Source: Wenzhouxiangella sp. AB-CW3 (lineage in GTDB: Bacteria > Pseudomonadota > Gammaproteobacteria > Xanthomonadales > Wenzhouxiangellaceae). From it: a DNA stretch of 64,000 nucleotides. The notes beneath the pieces are model-generated. The model saw only the letters and a list, made by a program, of their open reading frames with translations, was not told where the DNA came from and ran no database searches. The position numbers were made by a program, and so were the translations under genes. Below are positions 25,560-34,944 of this stretch, in pieces. Positions within the stretch are counted from its first letter, which is position 1, and each line of letters opens with the position of its first letter. The stretch spans positions 2,681,225-2,745,224 of the forward strand of contig NZ_CP061368.1 in assembly GCF_014725735.1 (NCBI RefSeq). The letters are read 5' to 3'.

Positions 25560-26831
25560 ATGAGACTTCCCGCTGTTTTTGTCGCCCTGCTCTTCCTGGT
25601 CGGCTGCGCGGTCAATCCGGTGACCGGGGAACGTGAACTCAGCCTGGTCGATGAGCGCTGGGAGCTGCAGACCGGTGAACAGTACTACGCCCCCCTGCGC
25701 CAGTCCCAGGGCGGCGACTTCGTGCTCAAGACCGAACTGGTGGCCTACGTGAAGGAAGTCGGCCAGCGCGTGGCCGCCGAGTCCGATCGTGACCTCCCCT
25801 ACGAGTTCGAGATCATCAACAGTTCGGTGCCCAATGCCTGGGCGCTGCCCGGCGGCAAGATCTCGATCAATCGGGGCCTTCTCACCGAGATGGGCTCGGA
25901 AGCCGAACTGGCCGCCGTACTCGGCCACGAAGTCGTCCACGCCGCCGCCCGTCACAGCGCACGCGCCCAGTCCCGAGCAGTCCTGACCCAGAGCGCGGTC
26001 GTTCTGGGTGGCATTGCAGTGGGAGTGGCCACCGAACGCGAGGACTACGCCTCGGTCGCCATGCTGGGCGGCATGCTCGGTGCCCAACTCATCACTCAGC
26101 GCTATTCGCGCGACGCCGAGCGTGAAGCGGACTATTACGGCATGATCTACATGCACCGGGCCGGCTACGACCCGCAGGGCGCAGTCGATCTCATGGAATC
26201 GTTCCTGCGTCTTTCCGAAGGCCGCGACCCCGGCTTCATGGCCGGCCTGTTCGCTTCCCATCCGCCCTCACGCGAGCGCGTCGAGAACAACCGCCGAACC
26301 CTGGCCGATCTCGGTGCCGGCGGCGAGGTTGGTCGTGATCGGTACCAGCAGGCCATCGCCGGCATCAAGGCCCTGGAGCCGGCCTATGAAGCCCACGACA
26401 AGGGCCGGTTGGCGCTGCAGCAGGGAGATCACGAGAAGGCACTTGCAAGGGCCGAAGAAGCACTGGCCCTGGAAGACGGCGAACCCACCTTCCATGCACT
26501 GCGCGGCGATGCCCTGGCATCGCTGGGTCGCTATGCCGACGCCGAGTCCGCCTACAGTTCGGCCCTGGCGCGCGATGAAAGCTGGTTCTATCAACACCTG
26601 AGACGCGGCATGGTACGTGAACGCCTGGGTGAGCTGTCGGGCGCGCGCAGTGACCTGCGCGCCAGCATTGATCGGCTGGAAACGGCCGAAGGTCATTACC
26701 ATCTGGGCAATGTCGAGCGTGCCAGCGGCAACCGGCAGCAAGCCGTGAAACACTATCGCACCGCGGCTCAGTCCGACGGCGATGCCGGACGCCGGGCCCG
26801 TCAGGCCCTGGCCGACATGGGCGTGGAATAG
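25560..26831 (+). CDS. M48-family metalloprotease lipoprotein with C-terminal TPR repeats (BepA/LoiP-like)
   Basis: 423 residues. Lipobox FLVGC with Cys at 16 anchors it to a periplasmic membrane face. The protease domain has the zinc motif HEVVH at about 123-127 and the third ligand in YSRDAEREADYYG near 182-194. NAWALPGGKISINRGLL precedes it, as in M48 peptidases. From about 275 on there are TPR-like repeats (LALQQGDHEKALARAEEAL, FHALRGDALASLGRYADAESAY). This architecture is that of BepA/YfgC, which degrades or assembles outer-membrane proteins such as LptD. BepA itself is not a lipoprotein, so equivalence is tentative. Confidence 0.9.
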   Translation: MRLPAVFVALLFLVGCAVNPVTGERELSLVDERWELQTGEQYYAPLRQSQGGDFVLKTELVAYVKEVGQRVAAESDRDLPYEFEIINSSVPNAWALPGGKISINRGLLTEMGSEAELAAVLGHEVVHAAARHSARAQSRAVLTQSAVVLGGIAVGVATEREDYASVAMLGGMLGAQLITQRYSRDAEREADYYGMIYMHRAGYDPQGAVDLMESFLRLSEGRDPGFMAGLFASHPPSRERVENNRRTLADLGAGGEVGRDRYQQAIAGIKALEPAYEAHDKGRLALQQGDHEKALARAEEALALEDGEPTFHALRGDALASLGRYADAESAYSSALARDESWFYQHLRRGMVRERLGELSGARSDLRASIDRLETAEGHYHLGNVERASGNRQQAVKHYRTAAQSDGDAGRRARQALADMGVE

Positions 26832-26843
26832 ACCGTCTCGGGC

Positions 26844-27785
26844 ATGACACTGGCCCTGTTCGCGGCACTGCTTGCCGCACTGACTGTCGCCGCGGCCTGG
26901 TGGCTGCTGCCCATACCGGTCGCGCGAACCCTGCTGGCGCTGGAGCGCTGGCACTGCGGCATGAAAAGCCGCTGGCTCACGCTCGGACCCATCCGCTGGC
27001 ATTACCTGGAAGCCGGTCGTGGCCAGACGCTAGTAATGATTCACGGCTTCAACGCCGATGCCCATCACTTCACCCGACTGACCCGCAGAGTACGGCAAAG
27101 CTGCCGGGTTCTGGCCCCCGACCTGCCCGGTTTCGGTCTGACGGAGACCGTGACCCCCCTGGAATATGACGTTGAATCCCAGGCCCGTCGCCTGCTGGAA
27201 TGGCTGGACGCGATGGGTGTCGACCGATGCCAGCTCGGGGGCAGCTCCATGGGCGGATACGTGGCCGTCGCCCTGGCCCGCATGGCTCCCGAACGAATCG
27301 AATCCCTGTTCCTGCTGGCACCGGGCGGGCTGCAGGAGCCACCCTTCGCAGAAGTGTTCGAGGCCGTCGCTGCCGGGCTGCACAACCCGCTGGTGGTGCG
27401 CAATCGTAGCGATTTCGAGCGTCTTATCGATCTATGTTTCGTCAGACGGCCATGGATGCCTCGCCCGGTCAGGCATTACCTGGCCGAGCGCGCGGCAGCC
27501 GGCCAGGATCGTGCCGAAGCCATTTTTCACCAATTGCGTTTCGACTCGCCTCCACTGGAAGAGCTGGCCCGGGATCTGCCCACTCCGGCCCTGATCCTGT
27601 GGGGGGCTCTGGACAGGGTGCTGCACCCCTCGGGCCTGGAACGCCTGGCAGCCCTTCTGCCAGAAAGCGAAAGCCGGCTGCTGGAGAACTGCGGCCACCT
27701 GCCCATGCTGGAACATCCGGGACCCTGTAGCGAGGCCTGGCGCAACTTCAGGCCTCATCGGCAAGCAAGTCGGCACAGTCTGTAG
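26844..27785 (+). CDS. Alpha/beta-fold hydrolase with N-terminal membrane anchor
   Basis: 313 residues. A hydrophobic helix at about 2-24 acts as an anchor or signal-anchor. The hydrolase core has the oxyanion segment MIHGFNADAHHF, the nucleophile elbow GGSSMGGY (Ser near 134), the acid in LILWGALDRVLHP and the His in ENCGHLPMLEHP. The catalytic triad therefore looks complete. Similar membrane-anchored lipase/esterases are common in gammaproteobacteria; the substrate is unknown. It starts 12 bp after the metalloprotease gene, so they are likely one transcript. Confidence 0.82.
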   Translation: MTLALFAALLAALTVAAAWWLLPIPVARTLLALERWHCGMKSRWLTLGPIRWHYLEAGRGQTLVMIHGFNADAHHFTRLTRRVRQSCRVLAPDLPGFGLTETVTPLEYDVESQARRLLEWLDAMGVDRCQLGGSSMGGYVAVALARMAPERIESLFLLAPGGLQEPPFAEVFEAVAAGLHNPLVVRNRSDFERLIDLCFVRRPWMPRPVRHYLAERAAAGQDRAEAIFHQLRFDSPPLEELARDLPTPALILWGALDRVLHPSGLERLAALLPESESRLLENCGHLPMLEHPGPCSEAWRNFRPHRQASRHSL

Positions 27786-27839
27786 TAAATTTGACGCATT
27801 ACGGGGTAATTCCTGCACAGCTCAGGGAAGGGAGGCACA

Positions 27840-30197
27840 TTGTCCAGGTTCTTGATTCCGCCGGAACAGCTGAAGCAACGCGCCATCAGCCACCGGATCG
27901 ACTTCGATTCCACCCGTGACCTGACACCGCTGTCAGGGGCAATCGGTCAGGATGCGGCACGGCGCGCCTTGCGCTTTGGTCTGCTGTTTCCGGGGAACGG
28001 ACAACACGTCTACGTGTGTGGCCGCCCCGGAAGCCGTCGCCGGCAGATGATCGACAGCGTCGTGCGTGAACTGAAGCCGGAGCCGCGACAATCGCGCGAC
28101 TTCTGCTATGTCCACAATTTCTCCAACCCCGACCGGCCCAGGCTCATCCGGCTCAAGAGCGGCCAGGGAAGAGCCTTTCAGCAACAGATGATGCGCATTG
28201 GCCTGTTCGTGCGCGAACGTCTGCCCGAGATTCTGGGCAATGACCCGATCCGCAGCCGCTGCGAGTCGCGCCTGTCGGCCGCCGAGCGCGATGTGCGTGA
28301 GCTGCTGCGCCCCGTCGAAAAACAGCTGAAGGCCGACGGACTGGGGCTCCTGCGCTCACAATCCGGCGCCAACGCGAGAATCGAGATTGGCGTGCGCATG
28401 CTGGGCAAGCCGGTCAGCTTCGAGGAATTCCGCGACCTGGTGGCCCGCAAACAGGTCACGGAGGAAGAGCGGCGCGACATCCAGGAAAAGATCGAGCACC
28501 ACCAACCCGAGATGCACCGGATCGCCCGCCAGATCCGCGAAATCTGGCACGACGCGCAACGCCAGATCGACCAGATCAAGACCTCGGAAACCGCGCGTCT
28601 TTTGGGGGAAATGACCGCGGAGATCGCACGGCAATTTCGAGCCGATGGCGTCGACCTGTTTCTACGCGACGTCATCGACGACATTCTGGAAAAACGTGTC
28701 GGTCACGACACGGGCCACCTGGCCGATCCGACCGTTCTTTACGGCGTCAAGATCCTCAAGACCGATTCAGGGGAAAAAACCGCTCCGTTCATTGCACCCG
28801 AACTGATCTCGCCCGGCAGTCTGTTTGGTGGCGTCAATCCTGTCTGGCGCAGCGGCGAGCGGGCGGTTGCCTCGTTCCATGGCATCCACGCCGGCGCGCT
28901 GATCGAAGCCGATGGCGGATTTGTCGTCCTGGATGCCGAAGACCTCATCGATCAGCCCGTTCTGCTGCGCCGGCTGGTGCGCTCACTGCGTTCGGAGGCG
29001 ACCGAGATTCTGGCTCCCGTCCCCGAACAGTCCCAGTCGGCACAGTCACTCAAACCCGATCCGATTCCCATTGATTGCGGCGTGATTCTTTACGGCGACG
29101 CGGATGCCTATGGCAAGCTGGCCTCGCTCGACCGGGAGTTTGCCCAGCAGTTTCGGGTCATGGCGCGACTGCGCGAGTCGATTCCCAACGACGAGGAGGG
29201 CATCGAACAGGTTGCCGCGCTGCTCGCGACCATCATCAAGGAGCAGTCGCTGCTCCCGCTCGATCGCTCGGCGATCAACGCCGTGATCGATCACGTGCTT
29301 CGCCGCAGTGGCCGCGCTGACCGCCTGGTGCCCGATGAAAGCGATCTGGCCTTTCTCCTTCGAGAAGCCACTTTCCTTGCCGGCGAGGCTGGTCGCGACC
29401 AGGTCGGCCACACTGACATCGAACAGGCCCTGGAGGCACGGCGCGAACGGGCATCTGTTGCCTGGTTCGAAGCGCTCGAACTGCTGTCATCCGGCACCCG
29501 CGCCCTGGAAACACGCGGCCGCAGAGTCGGACAGATCAACATCACCACCACCCTGGCCACGCTGGACCAGCGCTTTGCCCTCCCGGTGCGCATCGATATC
29601 GCCATTGGAAGCGTCAGTGCCAGTCCGCAGGCCCACTGGACCGGAGTCGACCAGAACGGAGACCCGTTCAGCCGACCAGTGCCGGCCCTGGCCGAAACGA
29701 TTGCCGGATTTCTGCACCTTGACGGCAACGCGCCGGAGGTTCGCCTTTCCCAGTCCGGAGGACCACCACCAGGCTCCGATGACATCGAGGCTGCAATGGC
29801 ACCCCTGGCCTGCGCGCTGCTGGCAACCCTGGCCGGGGTACCGGTGCGACAGGAGCTGCTGATCAGCGCGGCCGTCGACCTCCGCGGTCAGCTCACTCCC
29901 GTTCGACGCATCACCGAACGCGTCGAGGCTTTTTACCAGGCCTGCCTGGCCGACAGCCTCAGCGGCAAGCAGGGAGTGGCCCTGGCCCGGCGCAACGTTG
30001 ACCGCCTGGCTCCGGACCAGGAGATCATCAAGGCCTGCACCAGCAACACCTTCCGTCTCTACGGACTGGATACCCTGACCCAGGCGCTGGAGCTCTTGAC
30101 CGGCCAGCATCCCGGCACCTGGCAGGATGGCCAGTTCACGGAAGACAGCTTGCTGGCACGGGCGCGCGCCCAAGCCATGCAGTCCAGTCAAAGCTGA
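27840..30197 (+). CDS. Lon-related AAA/S16 protein with degenerate protease dyad
   Basis: 785 residues in the layout of the AAA_32-type Lon-like family. There is a divided AAA domain (HVYVCGRPGSRRRQM near 57-71 in the P-loop place, GGFVVLDAEDL in the Walker B place near 360), a helical insert at about 110-270, and a C-terminal S16-like domain from about 560. In the S16 part, the motif normally written GDSAS is absent: the stretch reads QSGGPPPGSDDIEAAMAPLA near 637-656. The position of the catalytic Lys (EKIEGF in relatives) is Arg in TERVEAF near 692-698. It is therefore probably not a protease. Start is TTG with GGGAGG four bases upstream. Confidence 0.8.
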   Translation: MSRFLIPPEQLKQRAISHRIDFDSTRDLTPLSGAIGQDAARRALRFGLLFPGNGQHVYVCGRPGSRRRQMIDSVVRELKPEPRQSRDFCYVHNFSNPDRPRLIRLKSGQGRAFQQQMMRIGLFVRERLPEILGNDPIRSRCESRLSAAERDVRELLRPVEKQLKADGLGLLRSQSGANARIEIGVRMLGKPVSFEEFRDLVARKQVTEEERRDIQEKIEHHQPEMHRIARQIREIWHDAQRQIDQIKTSETARLLGEMTAEIARQFRADGVDLFLRDVIDDILEKRVGHDTGHLADPTVLYGVKILKTDSGEKTAPFIAPELISPGSLFGGVNPVWRSGERAVASFHGIHAGALIEADGGFVVLDAEDLIDQPVLLRRLVRSLRSEATEILAPVPEQSQSAQSLKPDPIPIDCGVILYGDADAYGKLASLDREFAQQFRVMARLRESIPNDEEGIEQVAALLATIIKEQSLLPLDRSAINAVIDHVLRRSGRADRLVPDESDLAFLLREATFLAGEAGRDQVGHTDIEQALEARRERASVAWFEALELLSSGTRALETRGRRVGQINITTTLATLDQRFALPVRIDIAIGSVSASPQAHWTGVDQNGDPFSRPVPALAETIAGFLHLDGNAPEVRLSQSGGPPPGSDDIEAAMAPLACALLATLAGVPVRQELLISAAVDLRGQLTPVRRITERVEAFYQACLADSLSGKQGVALARRNVDRLAPDQEIIKACTSNTFRLYGLDTLTQALELLTGQHPGTWQDGQFTEDSLLARARAQAMQSSQS

Positions 30198-30853
30198 CCG
30201 GAAAGGTGTTCGTCCAGCCCCAGCTTGACCAGTGAGCGATGCAAGCGGGCCAGCATTCGATCGCCGCGTACGGGGCGATCGTGCAGGCGGGCCCGATCGA
30301 AATCGATCAGGTACCATCGTCCGGCGGCATCGATCAGAATATTTCGGGCATTGAGGTCGGCATGGACCAGCCCGGCATCGAAAAACTCCCGCAGGACCCG
30401 GCTCAATCGCTGCCAGTCATCGCTGGCCAGTTGGCCAGCCACATCAGCCAGACAGACAGTCTCGGGCAATAGCTCGGTCAGCAGGCCGGCACGATAGGTC
30501 GGGCCGGACCGTTCGCAACTGGCCATCAGGGGAGCGGGAACCGGCAACCCTCTTGCCCTGAGAAGGGCCAGCACCCGCCACTCCCGCAGGGCGCGGCTCC
30601 GCTCGTAACCAGAAAACAGGAAACGGTCACGACTCAGCCGTGCTGCCTGCCCTCCGCGCAGATATCGTCTGAGCACGGCCGCACCGGCTGGCGTGGCCAG
30701 ATGCAGTGCCTGTCCGCGTCCGCCCAGTTCGTCGACCACGTCGCGACGCAAGCGCCAGAATGACGGGTCGAGCCATTCCGGTGCAATCGCAGTGACCCGT
30801 TCGGGGTCGTATAGAATGCGCAGTGACGGTGCGCTGAACAACGCTTCAGACAT
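30188..30853 (-). CDS. kdkA: 3-deoxy-D-manno-octulosonic acid kinase (KdkA)
   Basis: Phosphorylates the Kdo residue of the lipopolysaccharide inner core, as in Haemophilus. 221 residues with a small kinase fold: HADLNARNIL at 164-173 (catalytic loop) and YLIDFDRA at 181-188 (metal site). The N-terminal half shows the KdkA pattern LRRYLRGGQAARLSRDRFLFSGYERSRALREWRVLALLRARGLPVPAPL (quoted here as RRYLRGG, FLFSGYERSRA and REWRVL). It is divergent from a heptosyltransferase gene, which supports an LPS-core role, and its 3' end overlaps the Lon-like gene by 10 bp. Confidence 0.92.
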   Translation of the reverse strand: MSEALFSAPSLRILYDPERVTAIAPEWLDPSFWRLRRDVVDELGGRGQALHLATPAGAAVLRRYLRGGQAARLSRDRFLFSGYERSRALREWRVLALLRARGLPVPAPLMASCERSGPTYRAGLLTELLPETVCLADVAGQLASDDWQRLSRVLREFFDAGLVHADLNARNILIDAAGRWYLIDFDRARLHDRPVRGDRMLARLHRSLVKLGLDEHLSGQL

Positions 30854-30899
30854 GGCAGAACGCAGTTCCGGACATGAACATGGACTCCCGATTTTTTAG

Positions 30900-31940
30900 A
30901 TGAGCATAATTCCACCATCGCCCAGATCGATATGCCTGCTCAGACTTTCGGCCCTGGGCGACGTTTGCAATACGGTTCCATTGCTGCGCGTCTTGCAGAA
31001 CGCCTGGCCCGACACCGCTGTGACATGGATCGTGGGACAGACCGAGCATCGACTGGTCGCCAATCTGCCCGCGGTCGAGTTCATTGTATTCGACAAGCGC
31101 CGGGGTCGGGCCGCAATCCGGGACCTGCGCCGCCGTCTTGGCAAGCGCCAGTTCGATATCCTCCTGCATGCCCAGGTTTCCATGCGCTCCAATCTGCTGG
31201 CCGCGCGCGTCAAGGCTCGTCGTCGCATCGGTTTTGATCGATTCCGCTCTCGCGAAGGCCATGGCCTGGTGATCAACGAACGCATACCGGCGCGGCCCTT
31301 TCAGCATCAGGCCCAGGCCTTTCTGGAATTTGCGCGCCACCTCGGACTACCCACCCATGGCGTCGAACGGCGACTGCCACTAACCGACCAAGCGCGGGCA
31401 TTTGCACAGCGACACCAGCCCAGGGTCGGACATGCCGTGCTGATCAGCCCGGCTTCCAGCCACCCGCAAAGAAACTGGACAACGTCGGGTTATGCCGAAA
31501 TTGCAGACTGGGTGATCGAACAGACCGACAGACCGGTCATCCTGGTCGGAGGACCGGGGAAGTCGGAAATTTCACTTGGCCTGGCCATTGAGCAGGCCAT
31601 GCGCAACCGCCCGCTCAACCTGATTGGGAAAGACACCCTGGAACAGGCCGTGGCCATGTACGACCGGGCCGCCTGCCTGGTCACCCCGGACTCCGGCCCC
31701 GCCCACCTGGCCGCGGCCATGGGCACTCCGGTTGTCGGGCTGTATGCTGCAACCTGGTCGCGTCGCTCCGGCCCCTGGGGAAGCCTTGAACACTGCGTTG
31801 ATCGCTTCCCGGAGGCAACCCGTCACTTCCTGGACAAGCCCCCCGAGAAAGTGCGCTGGGGCTACCGCCTGGAACGGCCCGGCGTGATGGAGCTCATCAC
31901 GCCGGGGGATGTCATCGAGAAACTGAGAGAACTACTCTAG
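30900..31940 (+). CDS. Glycosyltransferase family 9 protein (lipopolysaccharide heptosyltransferase)
   Basis: GT-B fold enzyme of 346 residues that adds heptose from ADP-heptose to the LPS inner core. It starts with CLLRLSALGDVCNTVPLLRVL, the GT9 hallmark. The second half has LISPASSHPQRNW and the donor-binding CLVTPDSGPAHLAAAMGTPVVGLY near 259-282. Whether it is heptosyltransferase I or II cannot be settled, though a role next to KdkA points to the inner core. It diverges from kdkA across 46 bp and converges on the OmpA-like gene with a single base between stop codons. Confidence 0.9.
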   Translation: MSIIPPSPRSICLLRLSALGDVCNTVPLLRVLQNAWPDTAVTWIVGQTEHRLVANLPAVEFIVFDKRRGRAAIRDLRRRLGKRQFDILLHAQVSMRSNLLAARVKARRRIGFDRFRSREGHGLVINERIPARPFQHQAQAFLEFARHLGLPTHGVERRLPLTDQARAFAQRHQPRVGHAVLISPASSHPQRNWTTSGYAEIADWVIEQTDRPVILVGGPGKSEISLGLAIEQAMRNRPLNLIGKDTLEQAVAMYDRAACLVTPDSGPAHLAAAMGTPVVGLYAATWSRRSGPWGSLEHCVDRFPEATRHFLDKPPEKVRWGYRLERPGVMELITPGDVIEKLRELL

Positions 31941-31941
31941 G

Positions 31942-34275
31942 TTACTCCTCGACCTGACATGGGTCATAGCCTTCTGTCCCACTGTCATCACGCTCGACTC
32001 TAACTGTAGCCGTCGAAGTCGCACCGAATGGGTCAGATATCGTGTAACGGAAGAAATTGGTGCCATGACACGTATCGCTGATGGTGAAGGTAATTGTGTT
32101 GTCTTCATTGATCACCGCTTCAGCTGGCGCCAGCGAAATCTGCTGTACCGAGATCACTTCCAGCGGATCACCATCTGGATCAAAATCATTGGCCAACACA
32201 TCAACAGTCACCGGCACCCCTGCAGGCGCTGAGGCGACGTCTGGCCGAGCAACCGGCGCCTGATTGGCAAATGCCACATCGACGAACACGGTGGCACTGG
32301 CCTCCTGGCCGCGTTCGTCGACAACGGTATAGGTAAAGCTGTCTTCACCGTAAAACAGCTGATCGGGCTGATAGCGCAACTGGTTGCCGACCTGGGTCAC
32401 GCTGCCGTCAGACGGCTGACTGAAAGAAGCGATCTCCAGGCTGCCGCCGTCGGGCAGGGACGCTGCGGCCAGCACATCCACGTCCACGGGGCGGGTGCGC
32501 TCGGTCGAAACTTCGATGTCGTCGGCAACCGGCGGCTCACCCGGCGCCTCGACCATGACGGTCACGCTGGCCGTTGCCTGACCGCCGAAGCCATCGTCGA
32601 TGGTGTAGCTGAACGTGTCGGTCCCGACAAACCCGCTATTGGGCGTATACAGGATGACATCGCTGCCAATCTCCGCCTGGCCATTCGAGGGCTGGGTGAC
32701 CTCGATGATGCTGAGCGGATCCCCATCGGGATCACTGTCATTGGCCAGCACGTCAAGCGCATTGTCGGTCGAATCCTTCTCGACCGAGAACTGATTGTCG
32801 TTGGCCACCGGCGGCTGATTGTCGAATACCACATCACCCTCGGTGATGCTGGTCGTGCTTTCCTGGTAGCGGTAGAAATCGACGATACGCTTGTGGCGAA
32901 CAGGATTGCGGAGCGCACGGCGAATCCACGGCGCCTCGACCGGCACTTCAACCCGCTCGATCTCGGTCACCGGCTCGTCCGGCCCAACCTGAATGCGCTC
33001 GGTGCGCGACTCTTCGGTCACGAAGCTGATCTCCACGCGCCGGTTGCGGCTGCGGTTCTCTTCGGAGTCATTCGGGTAGCGCGGCTCATGCAGGCCACGG
33101 CCCTCCCAGTCCACTTCGTCGGTTTCGATGCCGCGCGTGGCCAGGTATTCGACCACCGACTGTGCACGTCGCTCGCTCAACCCCTGGTTGTACTCTTCGG
33201 GCCCGATATCACAGGTATGACCCACCACCTGGATGGTGCTGACCAGGCCGCCTTCGCGGATGGCCTCCACCAGCTCATTGAGGGTTTCCCGGGCACCTGG
33301 CCTGAGTTCGGCACTATCGAAATCGAACGTGGCCTCGTCGCTCAAGGTCACCTCGGTGGCAACCACCTGCTCCTCGTAGCGGGGCTCGGGTTCACGCGTG
33401 ACTTCCACATCACGATACTGGCGGGCGGGGCGATGCGAGTGACCGCCGAAACTGTAGCTGTAGACCAGGCTGCCACGCAGATCGTTGCGGTCATCGACAA
33501 AATCACCGCTTTTGCTGTAGTAGCTCGTCCGCAGCGAAAGGCTGTGCGGGCTGTTGGCGAAATGCTTGTCCAGCGACAGCGAACCGGTCAGCTGCGAAGA
33601 GCCGAAATCACCGCTCTCGTAATCCAGGCCACCGCGCAGGCGCACCAGCTGCTCATCAAAATAGCGCCCGGCTCTCAGGCCAACGCCCCAGTCATAGGGA
33701 GCTTCGAAGAAGTCGGTGATCGTCTCGATGGTATCAACACGGGTAAAGCCGCGACCATCAATGGTGCCGGTCTGCAGCCGCTCGTCGAAATCGATGACCC
33801 GATTGACCAGACGCTCGTCGGTCAGCGAAGTCATGCCGTAGCCGGCGAAGAACCAGTCGCGGTACTCGTACCCGGCACCGAAGGTGAGCTTGCGGTCGTC
33901 GTACTGGTTCTGATCAGCCGCCAGAAACAGCTTGGCCACCCGGCCATCGGTATAGACCGGGCCATCCGGGCCTTCCTCGGCCGTGGTGTTGAACAGCCAG
34001 TGGTAGTTGACCTTCAGGCCACCGGCGCCCTCGCGACCCAGCCAGCCCTCGCCGATCCAGGCGCTGCGGTCGGTTTCGGACAGCGATGCCTGAAACTCGC
34101 CGATAAAGTCAAACTCGGAATCCACACCGACGCCGACTCGGTATCGATCGCCAATGAACTGAAACGTTGGAGACTGCTGCACGGAGACCGGCTCGTCGTT
34201 GTCATCGACTTGTGCCTGGGCGGCCACAACGGCAGCGAGTGCCAGCGAAACTGCCAGAGAGGTTTTGCGAATCAT
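31942..34275 (-). CDS. OmpA-family outer-membrane protein with C-terminal Ig/cadherin-like repeats
   Basis: 777 residues with a signal peptide (MIRKTSLAVSLALAAVVAAQA). Residues about 30-285 are rich in alternating aromatic beta-strands ending FGGH, a plausible beta-barrel. An OmpA C-terminal peptidoglycan-binding domain spans about 315-425 (FDFDSAELRPGA, VVGHTCDIG, NQGLSERRAQSVVEYL, ENRSRNRRVEI; the Asp and Arg ligands are present). Then come three about 90-residue repeats starting near 484, 580 and 672, each with PPVAxx(N/D), DVLANDSDPDGDPL or a variant, and SFTYTVVD-like ends, typical of Big_9/cadherin-like calcium-binding folds. Having such repeats after the OmpA domain is unusual. A TATAAT at 34313-34318 could be its -10. 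Confidence 0.88.
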   Translation of the reverse strand: MIRKTSLAVSLALAAVVAAQAQVDDNDEPVSVQQSPTFQFIGDRYRVGVGVDSEFDFIGEFQASLSETDRSAWIGEGWLGREGAGGLKVNYHWLFNTTAEEGPDGPVYTDGRVAKLFLAADQNQYDDRKLTFGAGYEYRDWFFAGYGMTSLTDERLVNRVIDFDERLQTGTIDGRGFTRVDTIETITDFFEAPYDWGVGLRAGRYFDEQLVRLRGGLDYESGDFGSSQLTGSLSLDKHFANSPHSLSLRTSYYSKSGDFVDDRNDLRGSLVYSYSFGGHSHRPARQYRDVEVTREPEPRYEEQVVATEVTLSDEATFDFDSAELRPGARETLNELVEAIREGGLVSTIQVVGHTCDIGPEEYNQGLSERRAQSVVEYLATRGIETDEVDWEGRGLHEPRYPNDSEENRSRNRRVEISFVTEESRTERIQVGPDEPVTEIERVEVPVEAPWIRRALRNPVRHKRIVDFYRYQESTTSITEGDVVFDNQPPVANDNQFSVEKDSTDNALDVLANDSDPDGDPLSIIEVTQPSNGQAEIGSDVILYTPNSGFVGTDTFSYTIDDGFGGQATASVTVMVEAPGEPPVADDIEVSTERTRPVDVDVLAAASLPDGGSLEIASFSQPSDGSVTQVGNQLRYQPDQLFYGEDSFTYTVVDERGQEASATVFVDVAFANQAPVARPDVASAPAGVPVTVDVLANDFDPDGDPLEVISVQQISLAPAEAVINEDNTITFTISDTCHGTNFFRYTISDPFGATSTATVRVERDDSGTEGYDPCQVEE

Positions 34276-34404
34276 GCCTTGATGCCCCGGATTATTGTCA
34301 GGTTAATTGAGGATTATAGTAGCAAAAACGAGATTTACATCCCATGACTGACATGATAATCGGGACAGCGACCGGGAACCCCTCCCCCGCCCGGGCCGGG
34401 AAAT

Positions 34405-34797
34405 TCAGCCGCGGTATCGGGCGTAGGACTTCTCTTCCACGATTTTCGAGCCCAGCAGCCGATTGATCTCCCGCTTCAGCGCCGCGCGGCGATCGTTTTC
34501 GATGTAGACCGACCGGGCCAGGGAGATGAACGCTTCGTCGAACCGGCCTTCACGTTCACAGTCGCGAATATCGTCCTCGATCTGCCACAGCCGCTGATTG
34601 ACGTTCAGCAATTCCGCTCTCAGCGAACCCAGCCGTGGCGCCTCCAGCCCCGCTTCCTGCCAGACGCGACCGAGCAATTCGTGCTCCCGCCGCACGTTGG
34701 CCAGCTTTTCGGCATCGTCGATGTGCCTGAGCTTGATATCGAGAATGGTGAGTTTATCAAGCAGTTCGCCGGGCGAAACCGGCACCAGCAGCTCCAT
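34405..34797 (-). CDS. DUF6165 family protein
   Basis: Soluble helical protein of 130 residues starting MELLVPVSPGELLDKLTILDIK. It continues with LRAELLNVNQRLWQIEDDIR and SLARSVYIENDRRAALKREIN. This is the DUF6165 pattern; the function is unknown. The members I know of often occur near glycan or LPS genes. The start is chosen at the ATG with GGAGGG seven bases upstream; a TTG at 34821 would add eight unlikely residues. It is followed by 129 bp without a gene and preceded by pnp on the same strand, 147 bp away. Confidence 0.8.
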   Translation of the reverse strand: MELLVPVSPGELLDKLTILDIKLRHIDDAEKLANVRREHELLGRVWQEAGLEAPRLGSLRAELLNVNQRLWQIEDDIRDCEREGRFDEAFISLARSVYIENDRRAALKREINRLLGSKIVEEKSYARYRG

Positions 34798-34944
34798 GGA
34801 ACAGCCCTCCGAGTACCCCAAAAGCCATGATCATGTCGTTGAAACGATAAATATCTGCCGGGCCCGGGTGTCGCCACCAGGCGAACCGGGCCGACAGAGA
34901 CCGGCCGGGCGTCCCGGACCGGTCTACAGGCAGAACGGACCGGC

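Noticed and set aside
30188-30197. Overlap of the Lon-like gene and kdkA as a sign of frameshift
   Set aside because: Both ends are convergent and each protein is full length, so the 10-bp overlap is simple packing.
32893-34347. 484-codon open frame antisense to the OmpA-like gene
   Set aside because: The sense frame has a signal peptide and recognised domains; the antisense has none.
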